NCBI RefSeq assembly: GCF_014697475.1
Contig: NZ_JACJRV010000024.1
Span: forward strand, 1-64,000
Reading direction: 5' to 3'
Source: Nostoc sp. FACHB-152
Lineage (GTDB): Bacteria > Cyanobacteriota > Cyanobacteriia > Cyanobacteriales > Nostocaceae
Length of the DNA stretch: 64,000 bases
Shown here piece after piece: positions 8,604 through 18,299 of the stretch (position 1 is the stretch's first letter; each line of letters opens with the position of its first letter). The notes under the pieces are model-generated. The model made no database searches. It was not told the origin of the DNA and saw only the letters and a list, made by a program, of their open reading frames with translations. A program made the translations under genes and the position numbers.

Positions 8604-9261
8604 AGGATTTTTCGCTAACTATTAAGGTAATTGGTTATTTCCGTATTTATTGGTTCTTTTTGATATAAAAAAATCTTACATACTATTTTTGGCATCTAAC
8701 TGAGTGGATGAAGCGAGATCGCTGCACTACTCACAGCCTTAAACAACTATATTTAGAGCTTTTTGCGGGTTATTTTTTTATATCCTCAGCTAAAACAAAC
8801 TCATTACAACTTTAGCTTAAATTTATGGTCAATGTCCACCTTGGGGTAGGTGTAGTTTCTCCAAGGTAGGCAATAGAAAGAAAATATTAAGTTAATTTAG
8901 TATTCAGTTTTACTCTTAAAAGTAAATAATTATTGCAATAAATAACTTTCATCTAGTATTTCTAAACCAGTCAGCAAAAACAAGATACCTAATTTCTTTG
9001 CAAATTTAGGAATCCCAGCCTTTAAATTCCCTCAAATTCAATAAAATTGCGATAACTCAATCAATCTTGCCTATGTTACCTTTTGTTCACAAAAGCGTAA
9101 TATTAAAGTGCATTTGCAGAACCAAGCTCATATGGTGTAGGTTAAGTTTTTTTACATTGATAGAATAAAGTTAGACTGACATCGTTCAAAACAATTTTGT
9201 CTAAATTGTCCCGATGAACTGTTGATATTTATTAACACCCAAATTACAAAGTGAGGTGTAT
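8604..9261. other. Long AT-rich intergenic region, divergent promoters
   Basis: This separates the divergent perR-like and VOC genes. It has no credible reading frame and is rich in A/T runs, including an imperfect palindromic stretch AATAATTATTGCAATAAAT near 8925 that could suit a Fur/PerR operator. The assignment of an operator is speculative. Confidence 0.35.
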
Positions 9262-9627
9262 ATGACAATTACCTTAAATCACACTATAGTACCCACACAC
9301 GATAAAAAAGCAGCAGCAGAATTTTTTGCCAAAATTTTTGGTTTAAAGGTAGAAAAACCAATAAACCATTTTGCTGTAGTTCATGTTAACGATACACTGA
9401 CGCTAGACTTCGCTGACAGCGAAGACTTTGAATCACATCATTATGCGTTCCATGTTAATGAAGCAGAATTTGAGAATATCTTTGCGCGGATCAAAGAAGC
9501 AGGTCTAGAATACAGCAGCGACCCTATGCATCACAATAAAGGTCAACTAAACTACAGAAATGGCGGCCGTGGTTTTTATTTTTATGACCTTGATGGTCAC
9601 AACTTAGAACTATTGACCCGTCCATAG
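9262..9627 (+). CDS. VOC-family (glyoxalase/dioxygenase fold) protein
   Basis: A single-module VOC protein of 121 residues with paired beta-alpha-beta-beta-beta motifs: an N-terminal LNHTIVPTHDKKAAAEFFAK segment and a C-terminal GRGFYFYDLDGHNLELL strand. Likely metal ligands are the early His, the His in HHYAFHV and the Glu in HNLELL. Such proteins act as metal-dependent lyases, dioxygenases or resistance proteins; the substrate cannot be told. ATG 9262 has GAGG 5 bases upstream and is preferred to the in-frame GTG 9256. Its stop abuts the stop of the convergent next gene with no spacing. Confidence 0.85.
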   Translation: MTITLNHTIVPTHDKKAAAEFFAKIFGLKVEKPINHFAVVHVNDTLTLDFADSEDFESHHYAFHVNEAEFENIFARIKEAGLEYSSDPMHHNKGQLNYRNGGRGFYFYDLDGHNLELLTRP

Positions 9628-10962
9628 TTACTTTTTAACTAAAAAATATGCGGTAGCATATTCAGGCAACTTACTGATATGCTGCCCAAACTCTTTTTGA
9701 CTCTGAAAAATACCTGCTAAAAAATCGAGTTGATAAAGATTAGGTAAAAATGCTCCACCTGTATCAGCAATTACTCCCATTTGCAACTGCTTACGTCCAC
9801 CTTGAGTGTGTTCCATCACAACTATTCTACCTAAACCAATATTTAGTACATCTCCAGCAAATGTTACCCCTGGCTTGATAGAAATTTTGGCATCTATTTT
9901 ATAACCATAACCTTTGATGGCATCCACTTGTTTAAAATACCAATAACGCTTTTGTGATGTTGCTTTTAAGCCTCGAATATAAGACATTCCATTATTTCTA
10001 TCTACATTAAAAAATGCCTTAGTTCCATCGGTAAAATTAATCAGTATAGTTCCCTGCATTAAGGCTTCTTCTAAACCTATACGAGTCAAATAGGCTAGGG
10101 GTTTAACTTTGCCATATTCCTTACCACCTGGTTCATAAATTCCAGATAAAACATCTTGTTTGGTATATCGAGTATAAAACTTATCGGTGCTTGATGTTGT
10201 GTTTAAACTATAAATAGGTGTGTTAAATTTTGCTGTTTTGGTATGGGAGCCAGGATGAGTAAAAACAGCATATTTAGTCATGCGTAACTGCTGCTGTTTA
10301 GGATTTTGCTTGTTATAGGCAGTCCATTTAATAACTCGAAAATTACTATTGATGAAATTAGCATCTTGTAGGCGAGTAGGGCGATTTTGAGCAATATCTT
10401 CTTGCAAAGTAGCAATCATGAAATCTAAGGTTTTGAGAACATCTTCTACACTTACGCCTTGAGTTCCCAATAAACCTTTGCGTAAAACATCTGGGTCAGC
10501 AGCAGAGTTTTGTTGAAAATAGTTTCTGGTATTGATGAGAGTTGTTAATAAATCTGCTTGGTTAAATTTAACTTTAGTAGTTGGTAGTTTTGAGGGAGAT
10601 AGAATATTGCTACCTTTTACACTAAATTTATAATTTTTCCACTCATCTATAACTGGATAACTAATGTTTACTGATGTAACATTGGGGCTAGAGGTTGTTT
10701 TTTTTTGTTTCTCTAGGAAGTTATCAGATATTGGTTGATATAACCGAAAATTTTGAAAACCTGATGTAGTTATATTACTAGCCTGCATTGAAACCAGTGA
10801 AGTTTGCGGTTGAGATAGTGGAGAACTTTCCTGAATATTTGGTTGTTGGGTTAACTGTTCATTTCTTGATTGAATAAAAGAATAGCCATAAGCCAAACTA
10901 GAAGTTAGTAAAGCAGTAATACCTATAGTCAAGCTGATTTTTTGATTAAATAAGTTAGTCAT
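9628..10962 (-). CDS. MltA-like 3D-domain protein, putative murein lytic transglycosylase
   Basis: A 444-residue protein with an N-terminal membrane anchor or signal segment (ISLTIGITALLTSSLAYGY), a Gln/Ser-rich linker, and a C-terminal MltA/3D-like double-psi barrel. Supporting residues are LTRIGLEEALMQGT, a KRYWYF block and ADTGGAF followed by YQLDFLAG, which carries the aspartates of the 3D domain. MltA enzymes cleave peptidoglycan glycan strands to 1,6-anhydro-muropeptides; activity here is inferred from the domain only. The frame extends to a TTG at 10971, but ATG 10962 is preferred. The gene is convergent and end-to-end with the VOC gene, leaving no room for a terminator. Confidence 0.68.
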   Translation of the reverse strand: MTNLFNQKISLTIGITALLTSSLAYGYSFIQSRNEQLTQQPNIQESSPLSQPQTSLVSMQASNITTSGFQNFRLYQPISDNFLEKQKKTTSSPNVTSVNISYPVIDEWKNYKFSVKGSNILSPSKLPTTKVKFNQADLLTTLINTRNYFQQNSAADPDVLRKGLLGTQGVSVEDVLKTLDFMIATLQEDIAQNRPTRLQDANFINSNFRVIKWTAYNKQNPKQQQLRMTKYAVFTHPGSHTKTAKFNTPIYSLNTTSSTDKFYTRYTKQDVLSGIYEPGGKEYGKVKPLAYLTRIGLEEALMQGTILINFTDGTKAFFNVDRNNGMSYIRGLKATSQKRYWYFKQVDAIKGYGYKIDAKISIKPGVTFAGDVLNIGLGRIVVMEHTQGGRKQLQMGVIADTGGAFLPNLYQLDFLAGIFQSQKEFGQHISKLPEYATAYFLVKK

Positions 10963-11404
10963 AACTTGCAAAAATTTCTATTAGTAAATAGTAATTACAC
11001 TTGCTTAATATTTGAGCATATTATTTTGGCAATGTGTAACCAGTGAATACAATAGGTCATTATATCTGGTTCAATCCTGAATGCTTGCCCAACAAGGCAT
11101 CGTAACTTTATATACCTAATTTATTGCTGCTCCTTTGTGTAATCAATATCGACATCTTCAGACAACTTAAGCACTCAGCAGTGGCATATTGATAAAGCTG
11201 TTGTGCTACATGACTCAGAGGCTTCATAAATAATTGTCGATATTTCCTCAAAAAGTAATAACTCATATTCTCGTTTTTCTGTCAATGCGTAACATTTATA
11301 CAAATGGCAGCACTTGTTACTGTCAAAAATCACATATGACAGTTTAATCATCATAAATCTAAAAAAATGTTAAGTAAGTAGTCTGACAGAATTAATTACA
11401 CAAA

Positions 11405-11477
11405 GTCATTGCGAATGGAGCGAAGCGGAATGAAGCAATCGCAAGGGCTGGGATTGCTTCGCTTCGCTCGCAATGAC
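11405..11477. repeat. Palindromic dispersed repeat (GTCATTGCGA type)
   Basis: Left arm GTCATTGCGAAT...GAAGCAATC (11405-11440) pairs with right arm GATTGCTTCGC...CGCAATGAC (11452-11477). It forms a strong imperfect hairpin of the REP-like kind common in cyanobacterial intergenic DNA. No coding content. Confidence 0.7.
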
Positions 11478-11670
11478 TGTAAATATTTTTGTCTAAGTAC
11501 TTATTTACCTTGATCAGCTTTTACCTAGTGTGCCGTGCGCTAAAGCAATTGTAAAACGCGATCGCTGCTCGTTGCTTTTTGAGGCGCATTCCACGGACGT
11601 ACCTACGGCGCGATGTCTTTAACTGGTTCTAAAACATTACAACGGGCTAACTTTGGGCCGTTAGTTCCCG

Positions 11671-11845
11671 GTGTAACACCATTTCACTTTAAGTTTGATA
11701 CAAATGGGCCGCAGGGGGGCAGCACTTCGGCTCCCTTCTCCTGTCGGAGACGCTGCGCGAACGACTACGCTCAGGGCAAGCCGCTCAGTGACCGGGGCAG
11801 AGGAGAAATTATTTGGATCATTTATTTCGTGAAATGGTGTAACAC
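11671..11845. repeat. MITE-like element with GTGTAACACC ends
   Basis: Terminal inverted repeats GTGTAACACCATTTCAC (11671-11687) and GTGAAATGGTGTAACAC (11829-11845) match at 16 of 17 positions and enclose about 140 GC-richer bases. A 95-codon frame across it (11613-11900) has no protein-like composition and is not called. The same GTGAAATGG end appears in the repeats at 28195 and 31372. The rest of the 1.36 kb gap (10963-12327) shows no gene. Confidence 0.6.
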
Positions 11846-12040
11846 ATATTCCCGATGGAACTCACACCAGCTTAGATTATTTAGAAAAACAACTATTTAA
11901 GACCATACTACCGCCCCAGATTCCCCTGCTATTTCAAGCTAAGAGGGAGACGAAGAATTTTTATCTTTACTTCTCTAGTACAAAGCGGCGGAAATCTAGA
12001 TACCCTTTTAGAAGATTCAAAAACCCAAAATAAAAGCTTT

Positions 12041-12069
12041 TTGACTTTTGACTTTTGACTTTTGACTTC
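12041..12069. repeat. Heptamer tandem repeat (TTTTGAC)
   Basis: About four consecutive copies of a 7-base unit reading TTTTGAC. This belongs to the class of short tandemly repeated heptamers typical of heterocystous cyanobacteria. Confidence 0.8.
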
Positions 12070-12327
12070 CGCCTTGCGGTACTAGTTGTGTACCTCATTT
12101 AGTTACAAATTGCTGTATAGTTTAGACTAATTGACAAAATATATAATAAATAAAATTAATAGATTTCCAATTAAATATTTAGTTATTTTTCCATAATTTA
12201 TATTTAAAAGACACATAAATATGCTTTGGTTGTGACGCATAAATTATTTTCAAAAAATTGAATTATTGGTAGAATTAGCTGGGGTATTTAAGTATTTTTG
12301 AGCTATCTGCTAATTATTAATGTAGTT

Positions 12328-15300
12328 ATGAACCAGCAACAGCGCACCGTTTTGATTGTTGATGATAGCCCAGGAGACTGTGAACTGTATCGGCGGTATT
12401 TATTACAAGATAGAGAATACAAATACAATTTTTTAGTAGCAGAATTGGGGCAATTAGGGTTAGAACTATGGCGAGATCATCAACCTGATATTGTGTTGCT
12501 AGATTATCGACTACCAGACTTAGATGGAGTGGAATTTCTCTTACAATTGCAAACAATGATGCGCCAATCATTATTACCTGTAATTGTAGTAACAGGGCTA
12601 GGAAATGAGGCGATCGCCGTGCAGGCTATGCAAGCGGGCGCACAAAATTATTTAGTGAAAGGCGCAATTACTGCTGAAGAACTCCAGCAAACGGTGAATG
12701 GGGCAATTGAAAAGCTGGAGTTACATAATCAACTACAAAAGAGAGTAGAAAAAGAAAGATTATTAAACAGAATTATCCAACAAATTTATAAATCTTCCAG
12801 CTTGCAAGGAATTCTCCAAACCACTGTTAACGAAGTGCGGCAATTCCTCCAAACGGATCGGGTAATCATTTTTCGATTATATGCAGATGCTAACGGACAA
12901 GTAATTGCAGAATCTGTAGGGTCACAATGGCAACCTATTCTCAATTATTCCATGACCGATCCCTGTTTAGCAGAGGATTATATTGAACGCTATCGTCAAG
13001 GATTACTCAACCTTGATCCGACTGCTGTAGATTCTTATATCGAACGCTATCGTCAGGGATTAGTTACCAGCAAAAGAGATATCTTTGATGGTACCATCGA
13101 CCAATGCCACGTAGAACTGCTGGCTCAGTTTCAAGTCCGAGCAAATTTGGTAGTGCCAATTCTGCACGACAACTACTTTTGGGGGATTTTAATAGCTCAT
13201 CATTGTGCAGCACCGCGAAATTGGCAACGCTCAGAAATTGATTTGCTTCAGGAATTAGCCACCCATATAAGTATTGCCATCCGCCAGTCTGAAGCTTTAC
13301 AACAAGCACAACATGAACTGGCCCAACACAAACGTACTCAGTCGATTCTGCAAGAGAGTGAACAAAGACTCCAGTTAGCACTAAAAGCTGCCCGGATGGG
13401 AACTTGGGACTGGAATATACTCACAGGTGAAATTAAATGGTCTGAAAACTTAGAAGCTTTGTTTGGGTTGAAAGTGGGAGAGTTTAATGGCTCTTTGGCG
13501 ATGTTTTTCTCTAGGGTACATCCAGACGATCGCGATCACATACAGGAAGCAATTAATGCTGCCATCAGTACAGGCGCAGACTATAACATCGAATTTCGGG
13601 TAGTTTATCCAAATAATAATATTCGTTGGGCCCTCAGCCAAGGTCAAGTTTTCTACAACCAAGCAGGGCAAGCTGTACGCATGGCGGGTGTAGATTTAGA
13701 TATTACTGAGCGCAAACTAGCCGAAGAGTTACTCACATCTAGCGAGGAGCGCCTGCAACTTTCACTAGAAGGATCGGGCAATGGTTTATGGGACTGGAAC
13801 ATAGTCACTGATGAGCTTTACCTCAGTCCCCGATGGTTAGAAATGCTCGGTTATCAAGTTGGGGAACTGCCCAGCCACGTTGATACTTGGAAAGAACTTA
13901 TTTATCCAGAAGATAAAGCTTTTGCCATAGAACGTTTAAACGCCCATCTGCTGGATAGTTCGGTGCCTTACAAATTTGATTATCGAATGATCACAAAATC
14001 TGGGGAGCCAAAATGGATTGCTAACTACGGTAAAGTGGTAGTACGAGATGAGAATGGTCAGCCTTTACGGATGGCAGGTATTCATCAAGATATTAGCGAT
14101 CGCAAACTTGCCGAAGAAGAACTGCAACTAAAAGCACAAATCCTCGCTCAAACACATGACAGTATCGTATCCACTGATCTTAATGGTTACATTACCAGTT
14201 GGAATCCAGGCGTTCAAAGAGTCTTTGGTTACTCTGCCCAAGATACGATCGGTCAACACATTACGATGCTTTATGCACCCCAAAACCATGCATTTTTACA
14301 AAATCAAGTAATCGAGCCGCTAAAAGCTCAAGGTAGCCATGAAATAGAAGTTATAGCACAAAGCAAATCTGGTAAACCCCTAGAGCTTTTGCTCTCACTT
14401 TCTTTACTGCGAGATCGCAATCAGAATCCTGTAGGTATGATTGGATTCTCAATGGATATTACTGCTCGCAAACAGGTAGAAGCAGAACTTCGCCAAAGTG
14501 AAGCCCGTTACCGTTTCTTAGCAGAAACCATTCCTCACCTCGTCTGGACTTGCGATGCCAATGGTAATTGTGACTATGTAAACCAAAAATTATGTGAATA
14601 TACGGGATTAACAACTGAGGAAGCCTTGGGATTTGGTTGGCTATCGGCAGTACATCCAGAAGATGTAGAATCAACCCAATCTATGTGGTTATTAGCCCTT
14701 GCAAATAGTACATTTTATAAACATGAATACCGCTTCCGGCGAAACTCAGATGGTAGTTATCGCTGGCATTTAATTTTAGGATTTCCACTCAAAGATGAAC
14801 AAGAGCAGGTATTAAACTGGTTTGGTACTTGTACAGATATTCACGAGCAAAAAGAATTAGAAATTGAACGCGATCGCATTTTAGAATTAGAACAAGTAGC
14901 CCGTAATGAAGCTGAAAGAGCTAACCGCATCAAGGATGAGTTCTTAGCTATTCTCTCCCATGAGTTGCGTTCCCCCCTCAACCCTATCCTTGGTTGGACG
15001 AAGCTGCTACAAAGTCGGAGGTTGGATGAAAACAAAACAGTTGAAGCCTTAGCCACCATTGAGCGTAATGCTAAGTTGCAAACCCAACTGATTGATGACT
15101 TACTTGATGTTGCCAAAATTTTGCGCGGTAAACTCAGCCTCAATCCTGACCCTGTTAATTTAACATTTGTGATTGAAGCTGCCATTGATACTGTCAGAAC
15201 CGCTGCTGTTGCTAAATCAATTCTGATTCATCCAGAGTTACCCAATATTGGGCAGGTATCTGGTGATGCTGTAAGGCTACAGCAAGTAGTGTGGAATTTG

Positions 15301-16032
15301 CTTTCCAACGCCATCAAGTTTACTCCCCAGGGGGGACGGGTAGAAATCTGGTTACAACGCTTAGACAACCAAGCCCAAATTATAGTCACAGACAACGGTA
15401 AAGGTATTAACCCCGATTTTATCCCCTACATATTTGAATCTTTTCGTCAAGAAGATGTCTCAGTTAACCGTAAATACGGCGGATTAGGGTTAGGTTTAGC
15501 AATTGTGCGGCACATAGTCGAAGCCCACGCTGGTACAGTTACTGTTGACAGTCAAGGTGAAGGACAAGGAAGCACTTTCACTGTCAGTTTACCCTTGCTC
15601 AACATTGAACCAGAAAGCGATCGCACTGAGAAGTTGTCTGCCGATGAACTCAATCTTACAGGTATTAAAATCTTAACTATCGATGATGAACCAGACAGCC
15701 GCAATTTTCTCACAATCATGCTAGCTGATTACGGCGCAGAAGTAATGACGGTTGCTACTAGTTCCGAATTTTTAGCAGCCATAGAATCATTCGGGCCAGA
15801 TGTTTTGGTGAGTGACATTGGTATGCCTGAAGTTGATGGTTATACATTAATCAGACAAGTGCGTTCCCTCCCATCAGAACGCAGCAAACAAATTCCCGCG
15901 ATCGCTCTGACAGCTTATGCTGGTGAAATCAATGAACAACAAGCTTTAGCTGCTGGATTTCAAAAGCATTTATCTAAACCAATAGACCCAGATATATTAG
16001 TACAGGCTGTAATTAAGATTATCAGGAATTAA
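12328..16032 (+). CDS. Hybrid histidine kinase: REC-GAF-PAS(x4)-HisKA-HATPase-REC
   Basis: A soluble 1234-residue hybrid sensor kinase. REC1 ~6-120 (phospho-acceptor D59 in VLLDYRLPD); GAF ~140-315; four PAS/PAC domains (~345-460, 470-590, 595-715, 720-850); HisKA with H878 in ILSHELRSP; HATPase ~985-1100 (N-box NLLSNAIKF, GGLGLGLAIV); REC2 ~1118-1230 (LVSDIGMPEVDGY). The GAF has D211-P-C213-L and C260-H261, the paired cysteines expected of a DXCF-type cyanobacteriochrome, but a 19-residue duplication of a YIERYRQGL segment lies between them. The longer frame starts at TTG 12298; ATG 12328 is preferred. No cognate regulator or promoter motif is evident. It shares its kinase and REC2 type with the protein at 20078-24529. 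Confidence 0.88.
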   Translation: MNQQQRTVLIVDDSPGDCELYRRYLLQDREYKYNFLVAELGQLGLELWRDHQPDIVLLDYRLPDLDGVEFLLQLQTMMRQSLLPVIVVTGLGNEAIAVQAMQAGAQNYLVKGAITAEELQQTVNGAIEKLELHNQLQKRVEKERLLNRIIQQIYKSSSLQGILQTTVNEVRQFLQTDRVIIFRLYADANGQVIAESVGSQWQPILNYSMTDPCLAEDYIERYRQGLLNLDPTAVDSYIERYRQGLVTSKRDIFDGTIDQCHVELLAQFQVRANLVVPILHDNYFWGILIAHHCAAPRNWQRSEIDLLQELATHISIAIRQSEALQQAQHELAQHKRTQSILQESEQRLQLALKAARMGTWDWNILTGEIKWSENLEALFGLKVGEFNGSLAMFFSRVHPDDRDHIQEAINAAISTGADYNIEFRVVYPNNNIRWALSQGQVFYNQAGQAVRMAGVDLDITERKLAEELLTSSEERLQLSLEGSGNGLWDWNIVTDELYLSPRWLEMLGYQVGELPSHVDTWKELIYPEDKAFAIERLNAHLLDSSVPYKFDYRMITKSGEPKWIANYGKVVVRDENGQPLRMAGIHQDISDRKLAEEELQLKAQILAQTHDSIVSTDLNGYITSWNPGVQRVFGYSAQDTIGQHITMLYAPQNHAFLQNQVIEPLKAQGSHEIEVIAQSKSGKPLELLLSLSLLRDRNQNPVGMIGFSMDITARKQVEAELRQSEARYRFLAETIPHLVWTCDANGNCDYVNQKLCEYTGLTTEEALGFGWLSAVHPEDVESTQSMWLLALANSTFYKHEYRFRRNSDGSYRWHLILGFPLKDEQEQVLNWFGTCTDIHEQKELEIERDRILELEQVARNEAERANRIKDEFLAILSHELRSPLNPILGWTKLLQSRRLDENKTVEALATIERNAKLQTQLIDDLLDVAKILRGKLSLNPDPVNLTFVIEAAIDTVRTAAVAKSILIHPELPNIGQVSGDAVRLQQVVWNLLSNAIKFTPQGGRVEIWLQRLDNQAQIIVTDNGKGINPDFIPYIFESFRQEDVSVNRKYGGLGLGLAIVRHIVEAHAGTVTVDSQGEGQGSTFTVSLPLLNIEPESDRTEKLSADELNLTGIKILTIDDEPDSRNFLTIMLADYGAEVMTVATSSEFLAAIESFGPDVLVSDIGMPEVDGYTLIRQVRSLPSERSKQIPAIALTAYAGEINEQQALAAGFQKHLSKPIDPDILVQAVIKIIRN

Positions 16033-16104
16033 ACTAATTTCTAATATCACTAACTGAACCTTATTGACTTAGAATCATCAGGTTGATATTTTTTGGCTAG
16101 TTTC

Positions 16105-16494
16105 ATGACACCTGACTTAATCTGTCTGTTAATTTTGGCCCTGTGGTCATTTCCGTTAAATCACATTCCTGCACTTGCCCGTGTAGCCTATTCAGATATT
16201 AGTTGGGGAATGGGAAACCGAGATAAGATGCCGGATGTTCCCCCTTGGGTCGGGCGCGCAGATCGGGCGCAGCGAAATCATCATGACAATTTAGCGATGA
16301 TTGCAATAGTAATTGTAATTGCACACCTAACCGCTCAGAACGATAGTGTGACTGCTTACGCAGCAATTGCGATCGTCGTGCTAAGAATATTGCACAGTCT
16401 GTCCTACATTTTTGGAATTACAGGTATCCGCTCATTAGCATACTTTGGCGCAATTCTGGCATTATTTGTGATCATTTGGCGAATTTTTACTTGA
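16105..16494 (+). CDS. MAPEG-family membrane protein
   Basis: A 129-residue membrane protein with four hydrophobic segments and the MAPEG hallmark RADRAQRNHHDNLA in the first cytosolic loop (about residues 50-63). MAPEG proteins are glutathione- or eicosanoid-type microsomal transferases in eukaryotes; bacterial members are mostly uncharacterised, with possible glutathione transferase or peroxidase activity. The frame begins at TTG 16093, but ATG 16105 gives the usual MAPEG start just before the first helix. It lies 72 bases after the hybrid kinase on the same strand and meets the next gene tail-to-tail with a 7-base gap. Confidence 0.85.
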   Translation: MTPDLICLLILALWSFPLNHIPALARVAYSDISWGMGNRDKMPDVPPWVGRADRAQRNHHDNLAMIAIVIVIAHLTAQNDSVTAYAAIAIVVLRILHSLSYIFGITGIRSLAYFGAILALFVIIWRIFT

Positions 16495-16501
16495 AAATTG
16501 C

Positions 16502-16867
16502 CTAATCACTTGATTTCAGCCCTAATTTTTCTTTAACCATTGCCTCATCTCTAAAACCAACCAGCACGGCTGTTCCATCTTTAACGAATAGCGGACGTTT
16601 GAGCAGCATTGCATCAACTGTAAATGCTTCAATCCACTGTTGGTCAGTCCACGACTTTTTTTCATCACCCAAAGCGCGGTAGGATTGACCAGAAGTATTT
16701 CGCATGGGCGCAGCACCCAAAGACTTCACCCAGTTTTGGATTTGCTCACGAGTCGGTGGAGTATCTTTTGTATTAATGAACTGGTAGTCAATGCTGTTAG
16801 CTTGGAGCCAGTTCAAAGCTTTTTTGCAAGTGCCGCAGTTGGGGATACCGTAAACTTGAAGAAACAT
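16502..16867 (-). CDS. Spx/MgsR (ArsC-like) family protein
   Basis: A 121-residue thioredoxin-fold protein with the CxxC motif GIPNCGTCKKALNWL at residues 8-22, and the later KRPLFVKDG and GFRDE segments typical of ArsC/Spx relatives. The Gram-negative YffB and cyanobacterial homologues are usually named arsenate reductase-related or Spx/MgsR. The third catalytic Cys of true arsenate reductases is not seen, so arsenate reduction is unlikely. The ATG start lies 24 bases from a MITE-like element, which may provide or disrupt its upstream region. Confidence 0.85.
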   Translation of the reverse strand: MFLQVYGIPNCGTCKKALNWLQANSIDYQFINTKDTPPTREQIQNWVKSLGAAPMRNTSGQSYRALGDEKKSWTDQQWIEAFTVDAMLLKRPLFVKDGTAVLVGFRDEAMVKEKLGLKSSD

Positions 16868-16890
16868 AAACAGTTAAGCAACAATTTGTA

Positions 16891-17019
16891 TATAGGAATC
16901 TGATTTGATTACTGAACATACTTGTGTAGAGAGGCAATAGGCAATAGGCAATAGGGAACAGGAACGAAGGAATAAGAGGATACTGAGTTTTTTTTCAGAA
17001 ATCAAATATGAATCCTATA
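16891..17019. repeat. MITE-like element, copy 2 (reference copy)
   Basis: 129 bp bounded by TATAGGAATCTGATTTGATT (16891-16910) and its near inverse AATCAAATATGAATCCTATA (17000-17019). Inside are about four CAATAGG heptamers. Related copies are at 5303-5423, 39811-39913 (inverted) and 46575-46630 (partial). No coding capacity, consistent with a non-autonomous element. Confidence 0.75.
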
Positions 17020-17131
17020 TATATTACAAGTAGTATAGTTGCTACTAAGAATTTTCTGTGCTGGGATTTTTATTGCAGATATTGTGAATGGCGATCGCCA
17101 TCTGGCAACAAATACCTGCATATAATTCTAC

Positions 17132-18112
17132 TTATAACCAGCGTTGTTGTTTAGCAAATACAATACTACTAATCACAATTAAGAATATCACGCTAATCAC
17201 AGCCGGATAACCCCAAGGTTGTTCTAATTCTGGCATATGTTTAAAGTTCATACCATAAAAACCAGTAATAAAAGTGATGGGTAAAAATACAGTCGAAAGG
17301 ATAGTTAAACGATTAATTTTTTGACTAGTTTTACTAGCAATATTATCGCGTTGAATTTCCATTAATTCTGACATCCAGACTCTCAATGCTTGATATTCTT
17401 GCCAAAGATTATCAACTTGATAAATTAACTCTTGATTAAATAATGTTTTCACTGGCTGAGTAATCCATTGAAAGTCTCCATAATTCATCCGAGCTATCAG
17501 GGATTTGAGATTTTGAAAATTTCGCCGCCCGGAACGAGTTGATTGCCTCATTGCCGCAATTTTATGGTATGTTTTCTCATCGCCAGAATTTGCTAAAACT
17601 TCATCTTCTAAATCATCAAGTTGTCTAGAAATATAATCAAACACACTATGGTAATCGTTTAAAATATCTTTAAAAATTAGATATAATATATAATCAACGC
17701 CACATTTTTGAATTTCTATATTTTGTTTTTGAATATTATTGATTAGTCCAGTTAAAACTTTAATTTCTGTGATCTCAAAGGTAATAATAAAATTATGACC
17801 TAATACAATACTGCCGCGCGCTACCTGAAACTCTCGGTTCTTTATTTGATGAGTTAGGATTTCATAGCCATTAAATAAACAATCTTCCATATCTTCATCA
17901 ACTCCCGTAAGGGAATGGTTAAAAATCATATCAATCCGAGATGGATCGAGTTGAAAGTGGTTAATAATTTTGGCAGTTCCAGTGCGATCGCGGAAGTAAA
18001 TACATCGCAACCAGATATTATGAGAACCATTAATCCTTCTCAGAACAGTATCAACATCTTTACTTGAGAATATTTCTAGGTGATTCTGAGAAAACGTCAG
18101 AAGAGTTAACAT
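17132..18112 (-). CDS. corA: CorA-family divalent cation transporter
   Basis: A 326-residue CorA-type magnesium/cobalt channel. The large N-terminal cytoplasmic domain (~1-255) ends in long helices, followed by two C-terminal transmembrane helices; the signature GFYGMNF at the end of TM1 (near residue 288) is intact and is followed by PWGYP. CorA assembles as a homopentamer in the plasma membrane. It stands alone on its strand, with the SDR gene about 190 bases upstream. Substrate preference among Mg, Co, Ni or Zn cannot be told, so a ZntB-like role is possible. Confidence 0.9.
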   Translation of the reverse strand: MLTLLTFSQNHLEIFSSKDVDTVLRRINGSHNIWLRCIYFRDRTGTAKIINHFQLDPSRIDMIFNHSLTGVDEDMEDCLFNGYEILTHQIKNREFQVARGSIVLGHNFIITFEITEIKVLTGLINNIQKQNIEIQKCGVDYILYLIFKDILNDYHSVFDYISRQLDDLEDEVLANSGDEKTYHKIAAMRQSTRSGRRNFQNLKSLIARMNYGDFQWITQPVKTLFNQELIYQVDNLWQEYQALRVWMSELMEIQRDNIASKTSQKINRLTILSTVFLPITFITGFYGMNFKHMPELEQPWGYPAVISVIFLIVISSIVFAKQQRWL

Positions 18113-18299
18113 ATAGCGATCCTAAATTAGTTGTGATAATTACCTCTAACAGCAATAGCGTTTTGCTTTTAAGCAAGAATCACAACAACTCATGCTTTCC
18201 ATAAATATCATGAATTCGCTGATGGTGCATGGCATCGCTAACAATTGAATTCAATTGGGATTTCGACCAATCACAAGCACTAATGATTGTCGAGTTTTT

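Noticed and set aside
11106-11266. 53-codon minus-strand frame (MSYYFLRKYRQLFMKPL...)
   Set aside because: Partly protein-like, but there is no ribosome site, no family and no conserved neighbour to support it.
11613-11900. 95-codon plus-strand frame
   Set aside because: It lies across an inverted-repeat element; composition is not protein-like and there is no ribosome site.
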